Positions 1 through 8,990 of a DNA stretch of 64,000 bases are shown here, one piece after another (position 1 is the first letter of the stretch; each line of letters opens with the position of its first letter). This DNA is from Sinorhizobium sp. 8-89 (GTDB lineage: Bacteria; Pseudomonadota; Alphaproteobacteria; Rhizobiales; Rhizobiaceae). The stretch lies in assembly GCF_030124325.1 (NCBI RefSeq), contig NZ_JASKLR010000006.1, positions 76,387 to 140,386 on the forward strand, in the 5' to 3' direction. The notes under the pieces were generated by a model. It searched no databases, was not told the DNA's origin, and saw only the letters and a list, made by a program, of their open reading frames with translations. A program made the position numbers and the translations under genes.

Positions 1-163
1 GACTTGCCTCAAAACGCGCGGCGAGCTCGCGCGCAAAATTTAGCTGCGGTGGTGCGCCATCGCCTATGTCCAAGTGCACCAGTATCGTGTTGTAAATCAT
101 GGCCGCCACCTAGGTTTGGCCTATCGTTTCGGGGAACTTAACCATTGATCGACCGCCCTCGCC

Positions 164-177
164 TTGACCGGCGTCAA
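164..177. promoter_or_regulatory. FixK/Fnr-type box, distal site for groEL
   Basis: The sequence is TTGACCGGCGTCAA, a perfect TTGAC-N4-GTCAA palindrome. It lies 57 bp upstream of a second box and may bind a second activator dimer. Confidence 0.7.
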
Positions 178-220
178 AGATGATTCCGTGACGCTGGGGC
201 CTTTTGCACGCCGATGTCGT

Positions 221-234
221 TTGATGCGCGTCAA
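221..234. promoter_or_regulatory. FixK/Fnr-type box, proximal site for groEL
   Basis: TTGATGCGCGTCAA. With the usual class II spacing (box centre at -41.5) transcription would start near 269, 16 bases before the groEL ATG at 285. Confidence 0.75.
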
Positions 235-284
235 AGCGAGCCTCCCGCCCTGTGCTACAAAAGCATCGAACGGAGGATGAAGTC

Positions 285-1907
285 ATGGCTCACAAGCAGG
301 TCCTTTTCCATTCGGCTGCCCGGGAGAAGATCTTGAAGGGCGCTTCGCAATTGGCCGATGCCGTTCGGGTCACACTCGGGCCTCGCTCGAAGGCCGTTCT
401 GATCGAAAGAAAGTGGGGGTCGCCGATCGTCTGCAATGATGGGGTTACGATCGCCAAGGAATTCGACCTGAAAGATCCCGAAGAAAATCTCGGCGCGCGC
501 ATGCTGCGCCAGGCGGCGGAGAAGACGGGGGAAATTGTCGGCGACGGGACCACCACATCGACGATTCTTGCCCATACGATTTTCGCCGATGGGTTGCGCA
601 ATGTCGTTGCCGGCGCAAGCGCGATTGACATCAAGCACGGGCTCGACCGAGGCGTCAAACGAGCTGTCGCCGAACTCAAGAAGAACTCACGGCCCGTCTC
701 CGAGAAGCGTGAAAAAGAACAGGTGGCGACGATTTCGGCCCACAACGACGCACAGATCGGCTCATTGGTCGGAGACGCCATGGAAAAGGTGGGCGACGAC
801 GGAGTCATCAGCGTCGAGGAATCGAAAACGACCGAGACGGTCCTCGAAGTCGTGGAGGGCATGCAATTCGATCGCGGTTATCTTTCTCCCTATTTCGTCA
901 CCGATGCTGAACGAATGGAGGTCGTTCTCGAAAGCGCCACCATCCTCCTGTTCGATCGCAAGATCACTTCGCTCAAGGATTGCGTGGAACTCCTGGAGGC
1001 CGTTGCGAAAACCGGAACGCCACTGCTCATCATCGCGGAGGATGTGGAAACCGAGGCGCTTGCAACTCTGATCGTCAACCAGATGCGCGGAACGCTGCGC
1101 AACTGCGCCATCAAGGCGCCAGGATTCGGAGACCGACGCAAAGCCCTCTTGCAGGACATCGCCATACTCACGGGCGGGCAGCTTATCTCCGAGGAGCTGG
1201 GCATAAAGCTCGAAACGGTAACGCCCGAACAACTTGGCCGTGCCGAGCGGATCGTCATTACGAAAGATACGACCACCATCATTGGTGGGGCGGGAGGTAA
1301 AAAGGCCATCAGCGGCCGGGCGGAACAGATCCGCAAGGAAATCTCGACCACCACCAGCGACTACGACCGTGAAAAGCTCCAGGAGAGACTGGCGAAGCTT
1401 TCCGGCGGCGTCGCGGTGATCAAGGTGGGTGCAGCCACAGAAGCGGAGCTCAAAGCGAAGAAGGAAGCGCTCGATGACGCCATCAGCGCGACCAAGGCTG
1501 CCGTCGCGGAAGGCATCCTGCCGGGTGGCGGATTGGCCCTCCTGCGGTGCATAGCGGCCGTCTCAGAGGAGGAGGAAGCCTGCGAAGGCGATGAGCGCAC
1601 CGGCGTTCAGATCCTCAAGCGGGCACTGGAAATCCCGGCACGGCAGATCGCCGAAAACTCGGCAACCGACGGCGGCGTGGTGGTCGCGAAAATGCTCGAG
1701 GGAGAGGGCAGTTTCGGATATGACGCCGGCCGAAAGGTCTATGTCGACCTGGTCTCGGCCGGCATCATCGACCCTACCAAAGTGATCCGCGTCGCGCTCG
1801 AGAATGCGGTTTCGGTCGCAAGCGTGCTGTTGCTGACCGAAGCCACGATGACGGAACTTCCCGAGACGCCGAAGGAGGCGATAACCGAAGCCGCAATGCA
1901 ACCATAG
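285..1907 (+). CDS. groEL: 60-kDa chaperonin GroEL, stand-alone copy
   Basis: Group I chaperonin subunit, an ATP-driven cytoplasmic folding machine. The 540 residues cover the whole family length. The ATPase residues are visible: [15 protein letters not shown], and the aspartate before GILPGGG. The start is placed at ATG 285, preceded by CGGAGG at 271-276, because the reading frame from GTG 252 adds 11 residues that do not resemble GroEL. The C-terminus lacks the Gly-Gly-Met repeats of housekeeping GroEL and ends in an acidic, non-repetitive tail. No groES lies beside it, so it must use a GroES from elsewhere. Two FixK-like boxes precede it, which suggests low-oxygen induction. It is probably an accessory paralogue, as rhizobia carry several. 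Confidence 0.96.
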   Translation: MAHKQVLFHSAAREKILKGASQLADAVRVTLGPRSKAVLIERKWGSPIVCNDGVTIAKEFDLKDPEENLGARMLRQAAEKTGEIVGDGTTTSTILAHTIFADGLRNVVAGASAIDIKHGLDRGVKRAVAELKKNSRPVSEKREKEQVATISAHNDAQIGSLVGDAMEKVGDDGVISVEESKTTETVLEVVEGMQFDRGYLSPYFVTDAERMEVVLESATILLFDRKITSLKDCVELLEAVAKTGTPLLIIAEDVETEALATLIVNQMRGTLRNCAIKAPGFGDRRKALLQDIAILTGGQLISEELGIKLETVTPEQLGRAERIVITKDTTTIIGGAGGKKAISGRAEQIRKEISTTTSDYDREKLQERLAKLSGGVAVIKVGAATEAELKAKKEALDDAISATKAAVAEGILPGGGLALLRCIAAVSEEEEACEGDERTGVQILKRALEIPARQIAENSATDGGVVVAKMLEGEGSFGYDAGRKVYVDLVSAGIIDPTKVIRVALENAVSVASVLLLTEATMTELPETPKEAITEAAMQP

Positions 1908-1950
1908 TTGCACCGCAGCTCGATCTCGCAGACGGTTGGAGAAAGAAATC

Positions 1951-2280
1951 ATGGAACTGACGGAGCGAGAGAAAGCGCTCGAAGAAAGGTACATCCTCGA
2001 CTTTGAGCGTTCTTTGAGAGTTCGCGAACGCCGAAACCGGCTGCTTGCCGGATGGGCGGCACGCGCGCTCGATAGATCCAACGCGACCGCTTACGCGGCG
2101 GAGATCGCTGAAGCCGGACGGGCCGAAGCTGGCGACGACGACGTCCTGCGCAAGGTGCTCCGGGATTTTGAAATCGCCGGAATCGCTGCGACCAGGGAAC
2201 AGCTAGAGGAAAAGATGCGGGCCCTGTTGTTTGTTGCCGCCGAACAACTAGACGCCCGAAGCAAAACGGAGAGGCGGTAG
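1951..2280 (+). CDS. DUF1476 family protein, F1-ATPase zeta-type inhibitor homologue
   Basis: A 109-residue, highly charged, mostly helical protein. The opening (EREKALEERY) and the block RRNRLLAGWAARAL match the DUF1476 family, whose studied alphaproteobacterial member is the zeta subunit that inhibits F1-ATPase. ATG 1951 is chosen because TTGGAG at 1936-1941 is a fair ribosome site; TTG 1936 is in frame but overlaps it. It sits 43 bp after groEL and is probably co-transcribed, so it may share the low-oxygen control. Inference: limits ATP hydrolysis when respiration falls. As a plasmid-type paralogue it may instead have another partner. Confidence 0.8.
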   Translation: MELTEREKALEERYILDFERSLRVRERRNRLLAGWAARALDRSNATAYAAEIAEAGRAEAGDDDVLRKVLRDFEIAGIAATREQLEEKMRALLFVAAEQLDARSKTERR

Positions 2281-2293
2281 GTCTGCCCGCCTC

Positions 2294-4678
2294 CTACGTC
2301 GCTCTCCCACCCTTTTCCGCCGCTGCCACGGTCCGGCTCACGGCGACAAAACTGTCCGGCGTGACCGAGATCGAGTCGATGCCACATTCGACAAGAAATG
2401 CCGCGAAGTCGGGATGATCGCTTGGCGCCTGGCCGCAAAGGCCGATCTTGGCTCCGGCCTTCCGAGCTTCCGTGATGACTTTGAAGATCATCCACTTCAC
2501 GGCTTCGTCCTGCTCGTCGAACAATGAAGCGAGTTCCTCGGAATCCCTGTCGACACCAAGGGTCAACTGAGTGAGATCGTTCGAGCCGATCGAGAATCCA
2601 TCGAAGAACCTCGCGAAATCTGCCGCGAGGATGACGTTGGACGGTATCTCGCACATCACATAGATCTGCAGCCCGTCGACGCCTCGCTGAAGACCGTTTG
2701 CGGCCATCACCTCAAGGACCTTCTCAGCCTCTTTCACCGATCGGCAGAACGGGATCATGACGACGACGTTCCTGAAGCCCATCGTCTCACGCAGCCGCTT
2801 GATCGCCCGACACTCAAGTGCAAAGCCGTCACGATATTTCGGCGAGTAGTAGCGAGATGCGCCGCGAAAGCCGATCATCGGGTTCTCTTCTTGCGGCTCG
2901 AACTCGGCGCCGCCGCATAGCCCCGCATATTCATTCGTCTTGAAATCGCTCATGCGCACGATGATCGGCCTGGGATAGGCAACTGCAGCGAGACGCGCCA
3001 GCCCGCGCGAAAGCTCGTCGACGAAATAGTCGGTCCGCTCCGCATAGCCCGATGTCAGAGCGGCGATCTTCTCTCTTGCCGATTGGTCGCGCAGCCGGTC
3101 GAAGTGCACGAGGGCCATGGGATGGATCTGTATCGCATTGCTGATCACGAATTCCATGCGCGCAAGGCCAATGCCGTCGGCCGGGAGTCTCCACCAGCGG
3201 GATGCCGATTGCGGATCGGCAAGGTTCAGCATGACCTTCGTTCGCGTTCCCGCGATGTCGGTGAGGCTGATCGTCTCCGCCTTGTATTCGGCCACCCCTT
3301 CGTAAATGCGGCCCTCGTCGCCCTCGGCGCAGGACACGGTGATGATCGCGCCCGTAGCCAAGAGCCTCGTCGCGTTCTCCGCGCCGACGATTGCGGGCAG
3401 GCCAAGCTCGCGACTGACGATCGCCGCATGCGAGGTGCGTCCCCCATGATCGGTGACGATGGCAGAGGCGCGCTTCATGAGCGGCACCCAGTCCGGGTCG
3501 GTGGTTGTGGTCACCAGAATAGAGCCGTCACTGAACTTGCCGATGTCGTTTGGATGCTCGATGAGGCACACGGGACCCGCGGCGATGGCACTGCCTATTG
3601 CAAGACCCTTTGCCAGCAGGCGCCCCTTCTTGCCGATCTGATAGGTTGGAAGTTTATCGGAGGCTGCTCTTGCCTGTACGGTTTCGGGCCGAGCCTGCAC
3701 GATGCGGAGGTGGCCGTCGCGGCCGTCTTTGGCCCATTCAATGTCCATGGGGCAGCCGTAATGCTTCTCGATCGCTATCGCCCAGCGGGCGAGCTGAAGA
3801 ATCTCCTCATCTGCGAGGACAAGCTTGGTCTGTTCTTCTCGGGAAGTGGAGACACCCCGGGTCGGCTCGAAACTGTTGCCGTAGGTGAGCTTACTGGTCT
3901 TCGTGCCGCATCTCTTCTGGATAATCGGCACAAGGGCACTGTCGCTCAGCAGCGGTTTGAACACGCGGTATTCGTCGGGATCGACAGTTCCTTTGACAAC
4001 ATATTCGCCAAGACCCCAGGCCGCATTGATCAGAACAATCTTATCAAAGCCGGTCTCGGTCTCGATCGAAAACATGACGCCTGCGCCGCCGAGATCAGAA
4101 CGGACCATTTCCTGGACGCCGACGGACAAAGCCACCTTCATGTGATCGAAGCCATTTACCTTGCGGTAGCTGATGGCTCGATCGGTAAAGAGCGAGGCAT
4201 AGCAACGGCGACAGGCGTGCATCAGTGCCCTCTCCCCGACAACGTTGAGAAAGCTCTCCTGCTGTCCGGCAAAGCTCGCCGTCGGGAGGTCCTCCGCGGT
4301 TGCACTGGAACGCACTGCAACCGAGGACGCGTCGACATCGAGCCTGCGCGACAGCGTACGATAGGCCGCGATTATTTCGGCTTCGATCTCGGCGGGCCAG
4401 CGACCCCGGAGAATATTCTCGCGTATTGCGGCGCCCGTGTCGGCGAGGGTGGCTTCACCTGCCTTCCATTTCTCAAGCAGGGCAGTGATCGGTGCCCGCA
4501 AGTCATTCGCATCGACAAAGTTCCAATAGGCCTCCGCTGTCGTCGCAAAACCGCTCGGCACCTTGATGCCATGCGCGGAAAGTCCGGAGATCATCTCGCC
4601 GAGTGACGCATTCTTGCCGCCCACACTGGCGATATCGCGCCGCGTCACATCCTCGAACCAGATAATTGAAGCGACCAT
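2294..4678 (-). CDS. ppsA: Phosphoenolpyruvate synthase (pyruvate, water dikinase)
   Basis: Makes PEP from pyruvate and ATP. The 794 residues hold the N-terminal ATP-grasp-like domain (GGKNASLGEM near residue 20), the swivelling domain with the phospho-histidine in GGRTSHAAIVSREL, and the C-terminal PEP-binding barrel with GSNDLTQLTLG and the cysteine of LCGQAPSD. ATG 4678 is chosen because GGGAGG lies just upstream; the GTG at 4684 is in frame but within the ribosome site. It is divergent from the glucokinase-like gene, with one FixK-like box between them. Its 3' end converges with the DUF1476 gene, 13 bp apart. Expected role: gluconeogenic PEP supply or energy adjustment in low oxygen. Confidence 0.93.
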   Translation of the reverse strand: MVASIIWFEDVTRRDIASVGGKNASLGEMISGLSAHGIKVPSGFATTAEAYWNFVDANDLRAPITALLEKWKAGEATLADTGAAIRENILRGRWPAEIEAEIIAAYRTLSRRLDVDASSVAVRSSATAEDLPTASFAGQQESFLNVVGERALMHACRRCYASLFTDRAISYRKVNGFDHMKVALSVGVQEMVRSDLGGAGVMFSIETETGFDKIVLINAAWGLGEYVVKGTVDPDEYRVFKPLLSDSALVPIIQKRCGTKTSKLTYGNSFEPTRGVSTSREEQTKLVLADEEILQLARWAIAIEKHYGCPMDIEWAKDGRDGHLRIVQARPETVQARAASDKLPTYQIGKKGRLLAKGLAIGSAIAAGPVCLIEHPNDIGKFSDGSILVTTTTDPDWVPLMKRASAIVTDHGGRTSHAAIVSRELGLPAIVGAENATRLLATGAIITVSCAEGDEGRIYEGVAEYKAETISLTDIAGTRTKVMLNLADPQSASRWWRLPADGIGLARMEFVISNAIQIHPMALVHFDRLRDQSAREKIAALTSGYAERTDYFVDELSRGLARLAAVAYPRPIIVRMSDFKTNEYAGLCGGAEFEPQEENPMIGFRGASRYYSPKYRDGFALECRAIKRLRETMGFRNVVVMIPFCRSVKEAEKVLEVMAANGLQRGVDGLQIYVMCEIPSNVILAADFARFFDGFSIGSNDLTQLTLGVDRDSEELASLFDEQDEAVKWMIFKVITEARKAGAKIGLCGQAPSDHPDFAAFLVECGIDSISVTPDSFVAVSRTVAAAEKGGRAT

Positions 4679-4763
4679 TTCCACCTCCCGTGTTGAGACT
4701 GTCCGCTCGCGGCCACCGCACCGACAAACAGCGACACCCTATGCTTTCACGACATCGGTGACC

Positions 4764-4777
4764 TTGACGTCCATCAA
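4764..4777. promoter_or_regulatory. FixK/Fnr-type box shared by ppsA and the glucokinase-like gene
   Basis: TTGACGTCCATCAA. The class II rule puts the starts of transcription near 4729 (minus, 51 bases before ppsA) and near 4812 (plus, 20 bases before GTG 4832). Confidence 0.75.
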
Positions 4778-4831
4778 AGTGCGAGGGGCTAGCCTGCCGC
4801 ATACTCTCCACAAAACATGTTGGAGGCCGAG

Positions 4832-5779
4832 GTGAATAAATTCACACATGACGCTGTTGTGGCCGACGTTAGCGAGACCCACATTCGCTTCGCCGTCGTC
4901 CACACTGACAGGCTGACGATCGAAGATTATGTGCAGTTCGGAAAGAACGTATTTGGATCCGTGGTCGAGGCGCTGGCCGCTTACCGGCGCTCTCTACCAA
5001 CCTGTCCGCCTGCCTTGGGGATCACAATCGCAAACAGCGAATTGTTGCCCGTCAGTGATTTGGAACGCAGGCTCGCCGAAGGACATGCAGGTGAATGGCA
5101 CCACATTCAAATCATCGGTTCCATCGACGCGCTTTCGCTCATCTTGCCCGATCTCGCTCCGCATGACGTCGTCCAATTCGGAGGGGCAGAGGCCCGTCGC
5201 GACGCGGCGAAGGCTGTCGCAAGCATTGGCGACGCACTCGGCGTAGGGGTACTCGCTCAGATCAATGGCTCTTGCCCACAGTTCCATGCTCACGCCGGAA
5301 GCATATCCTTTGCACCGCGAACGCAAGAAGAGCTTGATATCCTGGAGCGCATTCGCTGCGATACGGACCATGTTTCCGTTGAGCACGTGTTGTCAGACCG
5401 GGGACTGGCGCACCTTTACCAGATCCTGCGTGAGAGTTCGGGACAGCCAGTGCGCTCCCTTCAGGCCACTGACATTGTCATCGCCGGCTTGCAGGGGGAC
5501 GATCGCTGCGCGACGACGGCGATAAACTATTTTGCCACTTGGCTCGGCAGATTTGCAGGCGATATGGCTCTCCTCTATGACGCACGAGGCGGAGTCTATC
5601 TGTGGGGCCCGATACTGCGGAAGATGGAGAAACTCCTCCACAACGGTGCCTTCCGCCTCGCGTTCGAGGCGAAGGGAAGACGATCGGACTGGCTGACGCG
5701 AATACCAGTCTTCCTGATCCGAAGCGAGGACGCGATCCTGCGCGGCGCGGCAAAGGCCCTCAATCAACAGATGGACTAA
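4832..5779 (+). CDS. Glucokinase-family protein lacking catalytic motifs (probable pseudoenzyme)
   Basis: A 315-residue protein that follows the bacterial Glk fold from end to end. It has SFAPRTQEELDILERI, HVSVEHVLS and a C-terminal IPVFLI block. Key motifs are changed: the phosphate-binding DIGGTN loop reads DVSETH (residues 12-17), the catalytic NDF motif is replaced within IIGSIDAL (94-101), and the EGGH glucose motif reads HAGSI (154-158). GTG 4832 is preferred because GGAGG lies at 4822-4826 and the predicted transcript starts near 4812; ATG 4817 would leave almost no leader. The open frame is intact, so a non-catalytic role (regulator or sugar sensor) is likelier than decay. It is divergent from ppsA. 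Confidence 0.72.
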   Translation: MNKFTHDAVVADVSETHIRFAVVHTDRLTIEDYVQFGKNVFGSVVEALAAYRRSLPTCPPALGITIANSELLPVSDLERRLAEGHAGEWHHIQIIGSIDALSLILPDLAPHDVVQFGGAEARRDAAKAVASIGDALGVGVLAQINGSCPQFHAHAGSISFAPRTQEELDILERIRCDTDHVSVEHVLSDRGLAHLYQILRESSGQPVRSLQATDIVIAGLQGDDRCATTAINYFATWLGRFAGDMALLYDARGGVYLWGPILRKMEKLLHNGAFRLAFEAKGRRSDWLTRIPVFLIRSEDAILRGAAKALNQQMD

Positions 5780-6277
5780 CCTCTCCGCTCTCGGAGCTTG
5801 ACGGAAACGCCGCTTGACTGGTCAGTGTGGGGAAGTGTGCCGAAATCTCTGTCGTGTCTGCTCTCTGCGGCCTGTGGTGGGGCAGCCGTTGATCGGCAGC
5901 ACGCTGAAAAAGCGATGTAATTATGAGCGCTATGATGATCAGAAGCAACCTGCTCGTGACGGTTGCCAAATTAGCGTGAACAGGTTGTGCCTGGTCATTG
6001 TGGATTTCCGCTGACCTTCACCGTCGCCCACGAACGACGGCTACCGCATACAAGCACATCACACATGCAAGGAGCGCACCATGTTCTCGGTCAAAAAGGG
6101 AATTGGGGCGGGTCCGTCTTTGACGCGCATCAATGAGGCTGGTGCCACATAGGGCTCTAATAAACACATCTGGCTGGGACACGCGCGAGAACGCGGCAGG
6201 CCCAGCCGGGGGGCTTTGCGGTGCTTGCAACGAGCGCCCCGATGAGCCTGCAACCCTGCTTTGAAGGAGAACCAGCC
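5780..6277. other. 498-bp intergenic region before hsp20
   Basis: No convincing gene. It carries one FixK-like box at 6120-6133. A 23-codon frame from ATG 6081 spans that box and is probably chance. Confidence 0.5.
6120..6133. promoter_or_regulatory. FixK/Fnr-type box upstream of hsp20
   Basis: TTGACGCGCATCAA. Predicted transcription start near 6168, giving a leader of about 110 bases before the hsp20 ATG. Confidence 0.75.
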
Positions 6278-6805
6278 ATGGCTGAACCTGAGACCAAACT
6301 GCCCATCAAGTCGGAAGAGAAAGCCGTCGAGCATCGCGGCGAGTCGTGGCTCCCGTTCGAAAGCCTACGATCTGAAATCGACCGCCTGTTCGACGACTTC
6401 GCTCCGACCCTGTGGCATCGCCCCTTTGCGTCCGCATTCATGCGTCGGATGCCGCGGCAGTCGGAGTTCAAGATCGCGCCCGCCGTCGACGTCGCGGAGA
6501 CAGAGAAGAGTTACGAAATTACCTGCGAACTGCCAGGGATGGAGGAAAAGGACATAGAGGTAGCGGTCTCCAGTGGAACCTTGACGATCCGGGGTGAGAA
6601 GCAGGAGCAGAAAGAAGAGAAGAACAAGGACTACGTCGTTTCGGAGCGTCGCTACGGCTCATTCCAAAGAGCCTTCCGATTGCCTGACGGCGTTGATGCT
6701 GACAAGATCGCCGCCAATTTTTCGAAGGGCGTTCTTTCCGTGACCCTGCCAAAGACCCCCGAAGCGCAGCAGAGCGAGCGCAAAATCCAGATCAAACCAG
6801 CCTAG
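6278..6805 (+). CDS. Small heat-shock protein, Hsp20/alpha-crystallin family
   Basis: ATP-independent holdase chaperone of the cytoplasm. The 175 residues hold a short N-terminal arm, the alpha-crystallin domain (from about KIAPAVDVAETEKSYEI to LPKTPEAQ) and the C-terminal I-x-I anchor (IQI, third to sixth last residues). ATG 6278 has AAGGAGA upstream; the frame is open from 6221 but those residues are not family-like. It is preceded by a FixK-like box and followed 92 bp later by uspA, with a strong hairpin between. Confidence 0.94.
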   Translation: MAEPETKLPIKSEEKAVEHRGESWLPFESLRSEIDRLFDDFAPTLWHRPFASAFMRRMPRQSEFKIAPAVDVAETEKSYEITCELPGMEEKDIEVAVSSGTLTIRGEKQEQKEEKNKDYVVSERRYGSFQRAFRLPDGVDADKIAANFSKGVLSVTLPKTPEAQQSERKIQIKPA

Positions 6806-6820
6806 CATTCTTACCGGGAG

Positions 6821-6850
6821 AGCAAGACGTGCCGGGTGGCGCGTCTTGCT
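6821..6850 (+). terminator. Strong hairpin between hsp20 and uspA
   Basis: AGCAAGACG (6821-6829) pairs with CGTCTTGCT (6842-6850); an inner GCC/GGC extends the stem to 13 pairs (one G-T) around a GGGT loop. No T-run follows, so this may be a weak terminator or an mRNA-stability element. Confidence 0.55.
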
Positions 6851-6897
6851 GGGTTCAATCGTCGCGTCACGCTTCTACGTTCCAATGGAGCAAAACC

Positions 6898-7728
6898 ATG
6901 TCTTTCAAGACGATCCTCGCGGTCGTTGGCGTATCGCAGACCGACCGCGACCTGCAGGTGGCTACAGATATCTCTGATCAAGTCTCCGCGCACTTGAGCG
7001 CTCTCATCGTCGGCTTTGCGCCACAACCGACCGGGCGGTATGCAACGCTTGCCCCGGCGTGGCTCGAACAGCGCGAGCGAAACCTGCAAGCACTTGGTGA
7101 AGCCGCGAAGAAGGCTCGCGACAAGCTCTCGACGCGGGAGATTTCATTTGATGTCGACAGCATTTACGCGGAGGTGGCAAGTGCCACCTACGACATAGGC
7201 GAACGGGCGCTCTATGCCGATCTTATCCTGATCGGTCCCGGCGCCTTCGAGGACGACGATCTCAAGAAGCAGATTATCGGCGGTGGGCTCTTCCAACCGG
7301 AACGTCCGGTGTTGCTTATCCCGCCCGAGTGTACTCCGACGCTCAAGCCGAAGACCGTCCTGTTAGCCTGGGACTCGCGTGCTCAATCCGCACATGCGGC
7401 GCGAGAAGCACTCCAGTTGATGGCCACCGCCGAATCCGTTCACGTCACCATGGTGGACCCTACGGCGACGCTCCGCACGAGCGGAGATGAACCCGGAGCA
7501 GATGTCGCCGCCTATCTAGCGCGCCACGGCATCGATGTGACCGTCGATGCGCTGCCGAGCGAGGGCCGGAGCGTGGCGCAGGTTCTACAGCGACATGCCG
7601 TTGATATTGCGGCCGATATGATCGTCATGGGCGCCTATGGTCACTCCCGGCTGCGCGAGCTCGTATTCGGTGGCGTCACGCGATCGATGCTCGATGAAGC
7701 TCGGCTACCCGTGTTGATGGCGCGATGA
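6898..7728 (+). CDS. Universal stress protein, tandem UspA domains
   Basis: A 276-residue protein with two UspA folds (about 1-145 and 155-276). The second carries the ATP-binding signature MGAYGHSRLRELVFGGVTR. Such double-domain Usp proteins bind ATP and promote survival in growth arrest. ATG 6898 follows AATGGAG. It lies downstream of hsp20 with no FixK-like box of its own, so it probably depends on read-through from the hsp20 promoter. It is one of four Usp proteins in the window. Confidence 0.92.
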   Translation: MSFKTILAVVGVSQTDRDLQVATDISDQVSAHLSALIVGFAPQPTGRYATLAPAWLEQRERNLQALGEAAKKARDKLSTREISFDVDSIYAEVASATYDIGERALYADLILIGPGAFEDDDLKKQIIGGGLFQPERPVLLIPPECTPTLKPKTVLLAWDSRAQSAHAAREALQLMATAESVHVTMVDPTATLRTSGDEPGADVAAYLARHGIDVTVDALPSEGRSVAQVLQRHAVDIAADMIVMGAYGHSRLRELVFGGVTRSMLDEARLPVLMAR

Positions 7729-7767
7729 TGAGACAGAAGATTACGAACGCTTGCGATTGGGGCCAGC

Positions 7768-8217
7768 ATGATGTCGACGATAAGAATTCCGCATGGCAGC
7801 GTGGTGCTGGTGTGTGATGGAGCCAAAGCGCTCATCCTACGCAACCGAGGGGATGCAGAGCTCACCAATCTGATTCCGCTTGAGGTCGAATCGGAATATC
7901 AACCTCCGGCACGGGAACTCGGAACGGACCGTGGGGGCCGAGTTTATCAGTCGCAAGGCGGCGCTCGAAGCGCAGTCCAGCAAATGGACTGGCATGACCG
8001 GGCGGAGGAAGCCTTCGTCTCCCATGTTTGCGAGAAACTTGTCGCGTTCACACGCGACGTGGGCATCAATAAACTGGTTCTCGTTTTACCGCCGCACGCT
8101 CTTGGCCTTCTGCGCAAGCAATTGGATTCCTCGGCGCGCGCCTTAGTCATCGCCGAGGTGGCCAAGGATCTGGTGAAGTTTCCAATCCCGGAGATCGAGC
8201 GTTATCTTTCGCAATGA
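7768..8217 (+). CDS. Host-attachment protein family member (Host_attach type)
   Basis: A 149-residue soluble protein. Features are an early hydrophobic strand with WVLVCDG-like sequence (VVLVCDGAKALILRN), a central basic/polar loop with RGGRVYQS, and a C-terminal block (KLVLVLPPHALGLLR) typical of the family annotated as required for attachment to host cells; its fold resembles eRF1-like nucleases. It starts at ATG 7768 (ATG 7771 is alternative) with a weak ribosome site, 39 bp after uspA, so it may be translated from the same message. The molecular activity is not known. Confidence 0.75.
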   Translation: MMSTIRIPHGSVVLVCDGAKALILRNRGDAELTNLIPLEVESEYQPPARELGTDRGGRVYQSQGGARSAVQQMDWHDRAEEAFVSHVCEKLVAFTRDVGINKLVLVLPPHALGLLRKQLDSSARALVIAEVAKDLVKFPIPEIERYLSQ

Positions 8218-8267
8218 TACCCACGGGCGCGAGGTTCGCGGCGGCCAGCTGCCGACCCGAGGAGTGA

Positions 8268-8986
<719 letters not shown>

Positions 8987-8990
<4 letters not shown>

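Larger units (their letters stand above)
1..284. other. Leader region upstream of groEL
   Basis: No gene can be recognised here. The stretch holds two FixK/Fnr-like palindromes (164-177 and 221-234) that point to the downstream groEL. Whatever ends left of the window leaves no readable coding remnant. Confidence 0.6.

Noticed and set aside
3083-4606. 507-codon plus-strand frame opposite ppsA
   Set aside because: It mirrors ppsA, shows no family character and has no ribosome site; GC-rich antisense frames of this length are common here.
6081-6152. 23-codon frame from ATG 6081 upstream of hsp20
   Set aside because: It spans the FixK-like box, so it would not be part of the hsp20 transcript; no family and no other support.
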